The notes under the pieces were generated by a model. The model saw only the letters and a program-made list of their open reading frames with translations, searched no databases and was not told the origin of the DNA. From contig NC_090162.1 in assembly GCF_017916325.1 (NCBI RefSeq), positions 1,001,001 to 1,065,000 on the forward strand: a stretch of 64,000 bases of DNA, read 5' to 3'. This document shows positions 51,601 to 61,874 of the stretch, piece by piece (within the stretch, counting starts at the first letter, position 1; each line of letters opens with the position of its first letter). The position numbers and the translations under genes were made by a program. The stretch is from Leishmania martiniquensis. Lineage: Eukaryota > Euglenozoa > Kinetoplastea > Trypanosomatida > Trypanosomatidae.

Positions 51601-53653
51601 GGTGCTCCAGTATTCGATATTCCCTCTTCGCGGCCCGTGCCGGCCTCCCCTTATTGCGGTCTGGTGCTCCAGTATTCGATATTCCCTCTTCGCGGCCCGT
51701 GCCGGCCTCCCCTTATTGCGGTCTGGTGCTCCAGTATTCGATATTCCCTCTTCGCGGCCCGTGCCGGCCTCCCTTATTGCGGTCTGGTGCTCCAGTATTC
51801 GATATTCCTCTTCGCGGCCCGTGCCGGCCTCCCCTTATTGCGGTCTGGTGCTCCAGTATTCGATATTCCCTCTTCGCGGCCCGTGCCGGCCTCCCCTTAT
51901 TGCGGTCTGGTGCTCCAGTATTCGATATTCCCTCTTCGCGGCCCGTGCCGGCCTCCCTTATTGCGGTCTGGTGCTCCAGTATTCGATATTCCCTCTTCGC
52001 GGCCCGTGCCGGCCTCCCCTTATTGCGGTCTGGTGCTCCAGTATTCGATATTCCCTCTTCGCGGCCCGTGCCGGCCTCCCCTTATTGCGGTCTGGTGCTC
52101 CAGTATTCGATATTCCTCTTCGCGGCCCGTGCCGGCCTCCCTTATTGCGGTCTGGTGCTCCAGTATTCGATATTCCCTCTTCGCGGCCCGTGCCGGCCTC
52201 CCCTTATTGCGGTCTGGTGCTCCAGTATTCGATATTCCCTCTTCGCGGCCCGTGCCGGCCTCCCCTTATTGCGGTCTGGTGCTCCAGTATTCGATATTCC
52301 TCTTCGCGGCCCGTGCCGGCCTCCCCTTATTGCGGTCTGGTGCTCCAGTATTCGATATTCCCTCTTCGCGGCCCGTGCCGGCCTCCCCTTATTGCGGTCT
52401 GGTGCTCCAGTATTCGATATTCCTCTTCGCGGCCCGTGCCGGCCTCCCCTTATTGCGGTCTGGTGCTCCAGTATTCGATATTCCCTCTTCGCGGCCCGTG
52501 CCGGCCTCCCCTTATTGCGGTCTGGTGCTCCAGTATTCGATATTCCTCTTCGCGGCCCGTGCCGGCCTCCCCTTATTGCGGTCTGGTGCTCCAGTATTCG
52601 ATATTCCTCTTCGCGGCCCGTGCCGGCCTCCCCTTATTGCGGTCTGGTGCTCCAGTATTCGATATTCCTCTTCGCGGCCCGTGCCGGCCTCCCCTTATTG
52701 CGGTCTGGTGCTCCAGTATTCGATATTCCCTCTTCGCGGCCCGTGCCGGCCTCCCCTTATTGCGGTCTGGTGCTCCAGTATTCGATATTCCCTCTTCGCG
52801 GCCCGTGCCGGCCTCCCCTTATTGCGGTCTGGTGCTCCAGTATTCGATATTCCCTCTTCGCGGCCCGTGCCGGCCTCCCCTTATTGCGGTCTGGTGCTCC
52901 AGTATTCGATATTCCCTCTTCGCGGCCCGTGCCGGCCTCCCCTTATTGCGGTCTGGTGCTCCAGTATTCGATATTCCCTCTTCGCGGCCCGTGCCGGCCT
53001 CCCCTTATTGCGGTCTGGTGCTCCAGTATTCGATATTCCCTCTTCGCGGCCCGTGCCGGCCTCCCCTTATTGCGGTCTGGTGCTCCAGTATTCGATATTC
53101 CCTCTTCGCGGCCCGTGCCGGCCTCCCCTTATTGCGGTCTGGTGCTCCAGTATTCGATATTCCCTCTTCGCGGCCCGTGCCGGCCTCCCCTTATTGCGGT
53201 CTGGTGCTCCAGTATTCGATATTCCCTCTTCGCGGCCCGTGCCGGCCTCCCCTTATTGCGGTCTGGTGCTCCAGTATTCGATATTCCCTCTTCGCGGCCC
53301 GTGCCGGCCTCCCCTTATTGCGGTCTGGTGCTCCAGTATTCGATATTCCCTCTTCGCGGCCCGTGCCGGCCTCCCTTATTGCGGTCTGGTGCTCCAGTAT
53401 TCGATATTCCCTCTTCGCGGCCCGTGCCGGCCTCCCCTTATTGCGGTCTGGTGCTCCAGTATTCGATATTCCCTCTTCGCGGCCCGTGCCGGCCTCCCCT
53501 TATTGCGGTCTGGTGCTCCAGTATTCGATATTCCCTCTTCGCGGCCCGTGCCGGCCTCCCCTTATTGCGGTCTGGTGCTCCAGTATTCGATATTCCCTCT
53601 TCGCGGCCCGTGCCGGCCTCCCCTTATTGCGGTCTGGTGCTCCAGTATTCGAT

Positions 53654-53839
53654 ATTCCCTTTTCACGGCCCGTGCCGGCCTCCCCTTATTGCGGTCTGGT
53701 GCTCCAGTATTCGATATTCCCTTTTCACGGCCCGTGCCGGCCTCCCCTTATTGCGGTCTGGTGCTCCAGTATTCGATATTCCCTTTTCGCGGCCCGTGCC
53801 GGCCTCCCCTTATTGCGGTCTGGTGCTCCAGTATTCGAT
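53654..53839 (+). repeat. Three-unit variant island
   Basis: Units at 53654 and 53716 have T at 8 and A at 12. The unit at 53778 has T at 8 only. The island sits in a stretch with very few one-base deletions: four between 53221 and 55201. Confidence 0.8.
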
Positions 53840-56800
53840 ATTCCCTCTTCGCGGCCCGTGCCGGCCTCCCCTTATTGCGGTCTGGTGCTCCAGTATTCGA
53901 TATTCCCTCTTCGCGGCCCGTGCCGGCCTCCCCTTATTGCGGTCTGGTGCTCCAGTATTCGATATTCCCTCTTCGCGGCCCGTGCCGGCCTCCCCTTATT
54001 GCGGTCTGGTGCTCCAGTATTCGATATTCCCTCTTCGCGGCCCGTGCCGGCCTCCCCTTATTGCGGTCTGGTGCTCCAGTATTCGATATTCCCTCTTCGC
54101 GGCCCGTGCCGGCCTCCCCTTATTGCGGTCTGGTGCTCCAGTATTCGATATTCCCTCTTCGCGGCCCGTGCCGGCCTCCCCTTATTGCGGTCTGGTGCTC
54201 CAGTATTCGATATTCCCTCTTCGCGGCCCGTGCCGGCCTCCCCTTATTGCGGTCTGGTGCTCCAGTATTCGATATTCCCTCTTCGCGGCCCGTGCCGGCC
54301 TCCCCTTATTGCGGTCTGGTGCTCCAGTATTCGATATTCCCTCTTCGCGGCCCGTGCCGGCCTCCCCTTATTGCGGTCTGGTGCTCCAGTATTCGATATT
54401 CCCTCTTCGCGGCCCGTGCCGGCCTCCCCTTATTGCGGTCTGGTGCTCCAGTATTCGATATTCCCTCTTCGCGGCCCGTGCCGGCCTCCCCTTATTGCGG
54501 TCTGGTGCTCCAGTATTCGATATTCCCTCTTCGCGGCCCGTGCCGGCCTCCCCTTATTGCGGTCTGGTGCTCCAGTATTCGATATTCCCTCTTCGCGGCC
54601 CGTGCCGGCCTCCCCTTATTGCGGTCTGGTGCTCCAGTATTCGATATTCCCTCTTCGCGGCCCGTGCCGGCCTCCCTTATTGCGGTCTGGTGCTCCAGTA
54701 TTCGATATTCCTCTTCGCGGCCCGTGCCGGCCTCCCCTTATTGCGGTCTGGTGCTCCAGTATTCGATATTCCCTCTTCGCGGCCCGTGCCGGCCTCCCCT
54801 TATTGCGGTCTGGTGCTCCAGTATTCGATATTCCCTCTTCGCGGCCCGTGCCGGCCTCCCCTTATTGCGGTCTGGTGCTCCAGTATTCGATATTCCTCTT
54901 CGCGGCCCGTGCCGGCCTCCCCTTATTGCGGTCTGGTGCTCCAGTATTCGATATTCCCTCTTCGCGGCCCGTGCCGGCCTCCCCTTATTGCGGTCTGGTG
55001 CTCCAGTATTCGATATTCCCTCTTCGCGGCCCGTGCCGGCCTCCCCTTATTGCGGTCTGGTGCTCCAGTATTCGATATTCCCTCTTCGCGGCCCGTGTCG
55101 GCCTCCCCTTATTGCGGTCTGGTGCTCCAGTATTCGATATTCCCTCTTCGCGGCCCGTGCCGGCCTCCCCTTATTGCGGTCTGGTGCTCCAGTATTCGAT
55201 ATTCCCTCTTCGCGGCCCGTGCCGGCCTCCCCTTATTGCGGTCTGGTGCTCCAGTATTCGATATTCCCTCTTCGCGGCCCGTGCCGGCCTCCCCTTATTG
55301 CGGTCTGGTGCTCCAGTATTCGATATTCCTCTTCGCGGCCCGTGCCGGCCTCCCCTTATTGCGGTCTGGTGCTCCAGTATTCGATATTCCCTCTTCGCGG
55401 CCCGTGCCGGCCTCCCCTTATTGCGGTCTGGTGCTCCAGTATTCGATATTCCCTCTTCGCGGCCCGTGCCGGCCTCCCCTTATTGCGGTCTGGTGCTCCA
55501 GTATTCGATATTCCTCTTCGCGGCCCGTGCCGGCCTCCCTTATTGCGGTCTGGTGCTCCAGTATTCGATATTCCCTCTTCGCGGCCCGTGCCGGCCTCCC
55601 CTTATTGCGGTCTGGTGCTCCAGTATTCGATATTCCCTCTTCGCGGCCCGTGCCGGCCTCCCTTATTGCGGTCTGGTGCTCCAGTATTCGATATTCCCTC
55701 TTCGCGGCCCGTGCCGGCCTCCCCTTATTGCGGTCTGGTGCTCCAGTATTCGATATTCCCTCTTCGCGGCCCGTGCCGGCCTCCCTTATTGCGGTCTGGT
55801 GCTCCAGTATTCGATATTCCCTCTTCGCGGCCCGTGCCGGCCTCCCCTTATTGCGGTCTGGTGCTCCAGTATTCGATATTCCCTCTTCGCGGCCCGTGCC
55901 GGCCTCCCCTTATTGCGGTCTGGTGCTCCAGTATTCGATATTCCCTCTTCGCGGCCCGTGCCGGCCTCCCCTTATTGCGGTCTGGTGCTCCAGTATTCGA
56001 TATTCCCTCTTCGCGGCCCGTGCCGGCCTCCCCTTATTGCGGTCTGGTGCTCCAGTATTCGATATTCCTCTTCGCGGCCCGTGCCGGCCTCCCCTTATTG
56101 CGGTCTGGTGCTCCAGTATTCGATATTCCCTCTTCGCGGCCCGTGCCGGCCTCCCCTTATTGCGGTCTGGTGCTCCAGTATTCGATATTCCCTCTTCGCG
56201 GCCCGTGCCGGCCTCCCCTTATTGCGGTCTGGTGCTCCAGTATTCGATATTCCCTCTTCGCGGCCCGTGCCGGCCTCCCCTTATTGCGGTCTGGTGCTCC
56301 AGTATTCGATATTCCCTCTTCGCGGCCCGTGCCGGCCTCCCCTTATTGCGGTCTGGTGCTCCAGTATTCGATATTCCCTCTTCGCGGCCCGTGCCGGCCT
56401 CCCTTATTGCGGTCTGGTGCTCCAGTATTCGATATTCCCTCTTCGCGGCCCGTGCCGGCCTCCCCTTATTGCGGTCTGGTGCTCCAGTATTCGATATTCC
56501 CTCTTCGCGGCCCGTGCCGGCCTCCCTTATTGCGGTCTGGTGCTCCAGTATTCGATATTCCTCTTCGCGGCCCGTGCCGGCCTCCCCTTATTGCGGTCTG
56601 GTGCTCCAGTATTCGATATTCCCTCTTCGCGGCCCGTGCCGGCCTCCCCTTATTGCGGTCTGGTGCTCCAGTATTCGATATTCCCTCTTCGCGGCCCGTG
56701 CCGGCCTCCCCTTATTGCGGTCTGGTGCTCCAGTATTCGATATTCCCTCTTCGCGGCCCGTGCCGGCCTCCCCTTATTGCGGTCTGGTGCTCCAGTATTC

Positions 56801-59800
56801 GATATTCCCTCTTCGCGGCCCGTGCCGGCCTCCCCTTATTGCGGTCTGGTGCTCCAGTATTCGATATTCCCTCTTCGCGGCCCGTGCCGGCCTCCCCTTA
56901 TTGCGGTCTGGTGCTCCAGTATTCGATATTCCCTCTTCGCGGCCCGTGCCGGCCTCCCCTTATTGCGGTCTGGTGCTCCAGTATTCGATATTCCTCTTCG
57001 CGGCCCGTGCCGGCCTCCCCTTATTGCGGTCTGGTGCTCCAGTATTCGATATTCCCTCTTCGCGGCCCGTGCCGGCCTCCCCTTATTGCGGTCTGGTGCT
57101 CCAGTATTCGATATTCCCTCTTCGCGGCCCGTGCCGGCCTCCCTTATTGCGGTCTGGTGCTCCAGTATTCGATATTCCCTCTTCGCGGCCCGTGCCGGCC
57201 TCCCTTATTGCGGTCTGGTGCTCCAGTATTCGATATTCCCTCTTCGCGGCCCGTGCCGGCCTCCCCTTATTGCGGTCTGGTGCTCCAGTATTCGATATTC
57301 CCTCTTCGCGGCCCGTGCCGGCCTCCCCTTATTGCGGTCTGGTGCTCCAGTATTCGATATTCCCTCTTCGCGGCCCGTGCCGGCCTCCCCTTATTGCGGT
57401 CTGGTGCTCCAGTATTCGATATTCCCTCTTCGCGGCCCGTGCCGGCCTCCCCTTATTGCGGTCTGGTGCTCCAGTATTCGATATTCCCTCTTCGCGGCCC
57501 GTGCCGGCCTCCCCTTATTGCGGTCTGGTGCTCCAGTATTCGATATTCCCTCTTCGCGGCCCGTGCCGGCCTCCCCTTATTGCGGTCTGGTGCTCCAGTA
57601 TTCGATATTCCCTCTTCGCGGCCCGTGCCGGCCTCCCCTTATTGCGGTCTGGTGCTCCAGTATTCGATATTCCCTCTTCGCGGCCCGTGCCGGCCTCCCC
57701 TTATTGCGGTCTGGTGCTCCAGTATTCGATATTCCCTCTTCGCGGCCCGTGCCGGCCTCCCCTTATTGCGGTCTGGTGCTCCAGTATTCGATATTCCCTC
57801 TTCGCGGCCCGTGCCGGCCTCCCCTTATTGCGGTCTGGTGCTCCAGTATTCGATATTCCCTCTTCGCGGCCCGTGCCGGCCTCCCCTTATTGCGGTCTGG
57901 TGCTCCAGTATTCGATATTCCCTCTTCGCGGCCCGTGCCGGCCTCCCCTTATTGCGGTCTGGTGCTCCAGTATTCGATATTCCCTCTTCGCGGCCCGTGC
58001 CGGCCTCCCCTTATTGCGGTCTGGTGCTCCAGTATTCGATATTCCCTCTTCGCGGCCCGTGCCGGCCTCCCCTTATTGCGGTCTGGTGCTCCAGTATTCG
58101 ATATTCCTCTTCGCGGCCCGTGCCGGCCTCCCCTTATTGCGGTCTGGTGCTCCAGTATTCGATATTCCCTCTTCGCGGCCCGTGCCGGCCTCCCCTTATT
58201 GCGGTCTGGTGCTCCAGTATTCGATATTCCCTCTTCGCGGCCCGTGCCGGCCTCCCCTTATTGCGGTCTGGTGCTCCAGTATTCGATATTCCCTCTTCGC
58301 GGCCCGTGCCGGCCTCCCCTTATTGCGGTCTGGTGCTCCAGTATTCGATATTCCCTCTTCGCGGCCCGTGCCGGCCTCCCCTTATTGCGGTCTGGTGCTC
58401 CAGTATTCGATATTCCCTCTTCGCGGCCCGTGCCGGCCTCCCCTTATTGCGGTCTGGTGCTCCAGTATTCGATATTCCCTCTTCGCGGCCCGTGCCGGCC
58501 TCCCCTTATTGCGGTCTGGTGCTCCAGTATTCGATATTCCCTCTTCGCGGCCCGTGCCGGCCTCCCCTTATTGCGGTCTGGTGCTCCAGTATTCGATATT
58601 CCCTCTTCGCGGCCCGTGCCGGCCTCCCCTTATTGCGGTCTGGTGCTCCAGTATTCGATATTCCCTTTTCACGGCCCGTGCCGGCCTCCCCTTATTGCGG
58701 TCTGGTGCTCCAGTATTCGATATTCCCTCTTCGCGGCCCGTGCCGGCCTCCCCTTATTGCGGTCTGGTGCTCCAGTATTCGATATTCCCTCTTCGCGGCC
58801 CGTGCCGGCCTCCCCTTATTGCGGTCTGGTGCTCCAGTATTCGATATTCCCTCTTCGCGGCCCGTGCCGGCCTCCCTTATTGCGGTCTGGTGCTCCAGTA
58901 TTCGATATTCCCTCTTCGCGGCCCGTGCCGGCCTCCCCTTATTGCGGTCTGGTGCTCCAGTATTCGATATTCCCTCTTCGCGGCCCGTGCCGGCCTCCCC
59001 TTATTGCGGTCTGGTGCTCCAGTATTCGATATTCCCTCTTCGCGGCCCGTGCCGGCCTCCCCTTATTGCGGTCTGGTGCTCCAGTATTCGATATTCCCTC
59101 TTCGCGGCCCGTGCCGGCCTCCCCTTATTGCGGTCTGGTGCTCCAGTATTCGATATTCCCTCTTCGCGGCCCGTGCCGGCCTCCCCTTATTGCGGTCTGG
59201 TGCTCCAGTATTCGATATTCCCTCTTCGCGGCCCGTGCCGGCCTCCCTTATTGCGGTCTGGTGCTCCAGTATTCGATATTCCCTCTTCGCGGCCCGTGCC
59301 GGCCTCCCCTTATTGCGGTCTGGTGCTCCAGTATTCGATATTCCCTCTTCGCGGCCCGTGCCGGCCTCCCTTATTGCGGTCTGGTGCTCCAGTATTCGAT
59401 ATTCCCTCTTCGCGGCCCGTGCCGGCCTCCCCTTATTGCGGTCTGGTGCTCCAGTATTCGATATTCCCTCTTCGCGGCCCGTGCCGGCCTCCCTTATTGC
59501 GGTCTGGTGCTCCAGTATTCGATATTCCTCTTCGCGGCCCGTGCCGGCCTCCCCTTATTGCGGTCTGGTGCTCCAGTATTCGATATTCCCTCTTCGCGGC
59601 CCGTGCCGGCCTCCCCTTATTGCGGTCTGGTGCTCCAGTATTCGATATTCCCTCTTCGCGGCCCGTGCCGGCCTCCCCTTATTGCGGTCTGGTGCTCCAG
59701 TATTCGATATTCCCTCTTCGCGGCCCGTGCCGGCCTCCCCTTATTGCGGTCTGGTGCTCCAGTATTCGATATTCCCTCTTCGCGGCCCGTGCCGGCCTCC

Positions 59801-61750
59801 CCTTATTGCGGTCTGGTGCTCCAGTATTCGATATTCCCTCTTCGCGGCCCGTGCCGGCCTCCCCTTATTGCGGTCTGGTGCTCCAGTATTCGATATTCCC
59901 TCTTCGCGGCCCGTGCCGGCCTCCCCTTATTGCGGTCTGGTGCTCCAGTATTCGATATTCCCTCTTCGCGGCCCGTGCCGGCCTCCCCTTATTGCGGTCT
60001 GGTGCTCCAGTATTCGATATTCCCTCTTCGCGGCCCGTGCCGGCCTCCCCTTATTGCGGTCTGGTGCTCCAGTATTCGATATTCCCTCTTCGCGGCCCGT
60101 GCCGGCCTCCCCTTATTGCGGTCTGGTGCTCCAGTATTCGATATTCCCTCTTCGCGGCCCGTGCCGGCCTCCCCTTATTGCGGTCTGGTGCTCCAGTATT
60201 CGATATTCCCTCTTCGCGGCCCGTGCCGGCCTCCCCTTATTGCGGTCTGGTGCTCCAGTATTCGATATTCCCTCTTCGCGGCCCGTGCCGGCCTCCCCTT
60301 ATTGCGGTCTGGTGCTCCAGTATTCGATATTCCCTCTTCGCGGCCCGTGCCGGCCTCCCTTATTGCGGTCTGGTGCTCCAGTATTCGATATTCCCTCTTC
60401 GCGGCCCGTGCCGGCCTCCCCTTATTGCGGTCTGGTGCTCCAGTATTCGATATTCCCTCTTCGCGGCCCGTGCCGGCCTCCCCTTATTGCGGTCTGGTGC
60501 TCCAGTATTCGATATTCCCTCTTCGCGGCCCGTGCCGGCCTCCCCTTATTGCGGTCTGGTGCTCCAGTATTCGATATTCCCTCTTCGCGGCCCGTGCCGG
60601 CCTCCCCTTATTGCGGTCTGGTGCTCCAGTATTCGATATTCCCTCTTCGCGGCCCGTGCCGGCCTCCCCTTATTGCGGTCTGGTGCTCCAGTATTCGATA
60701 TTCCCTTTTCGCGGCCCGTGCCGGCCTCCCCTTATTGCGGTCTGGTGCTCCAGTATTCGATATTCCCTCTTCGCGGCCCGTGCCGGCCTCCCCTTATTGC
60801 GGTCTGGTGCTCCAGTATTCGATATTCCCTCTTCGCGGCCCGTGCCGGCCTCCCCTTATTGCGGTCTGGTGCTCCAGTATTCGATATTCCCTCTTCGCGG
60901 CCCGTGCCGGCCTCCCCTTATTGCGGTCTGGTGCTCCAGTATTCGATATTCCCTCTTCGCGGCCCGTGCCGGCCTCCCTTATTGCGGTCTGGTGCTCCAG
61001 TATTCGATATTCCCTCTTCGCGGCCCGTGCCGGCCCCCCTTATTGCGGTCTGGTGCTCCAGTATTCGATATTCCCTCTTCGCGGCCCGTGCCGGCCTCCC
61101 CTTATTGCGGTCTGGTGCTCCAGTATTCGATATTCCCTTTTCGCGGCCCGTGCCGGCCTCCCCTTATTGCGGTCTGGTGCTCCAGTATTCGATATTCCCT
61201 CTTCGCGGCCCGTGCCGGCCTCCCCTTATTGCGGTCTGGTGCTCCAGTATTCGATATTCCCTCTTCGCGGCCCGTGCCGGCCTCCCCTTATTGCGGTCTG
61301 GTGCTCCAGTATTCGATATTCCCTCTTCGCGGCCCGTGCCGGCCTCCCCTTATTGCGGTCTGGTGCTCCAGTATTCGATATTCCCTCTTCGCGGCCCGTG
61401 CCGGCCTCCCCTTATTGCGGTCTGGTGCTCCAGTATTCGATATTCCCTCTTCGCGGCCCGTGCCGGCCTCCCCTTATTGCGGTCTGGTGCTCCAGTATTC
61501 GATATTCCCTCTTCGCGGCCCGTGCCGGCCTCCCCTTATTGCGGTCTGGTGCTCCAGTATTCGATATTCCCTCTTCGCGGCCCGTGCCGGCCTCCCCTTA
61601 TTGCGGTCTGGTGCTCCAGTATTCGATATTCCCTCTTCGCGGCCCGTGCCGGCCTCCCCTTATTGCGGTCTGGTGCTCCAGTATTCGATATTCCCTCTTC
61701 GCGGCCCGTGCCGGCCTCCCTTATTGCGGTCTGGTGCTCCAGTATTCGAT

Positions 61751-61874
61751 ATTCCCTTTTCGCGGCCCGTGCCGGCCTCCCCTTATTGCGGTCTGGTGCT
61801 CCAGTATTCGATATTCCCTTTTCGCGGCCCGTGCCGGCCTCCCCTTATTGCGGTCTGGTGCTCCAGTATTCGAT
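61751..61874 (+). repeat. Pair of position-8 T units near right edge
   Basis: Units at 61751 and 61813 carry T at position 8. Single copies of the same variant occur nearby at 60700 and 61132, and a double variant at 58660, so the right part of the window is mildly enriched for these types. Confidence 0.75.
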
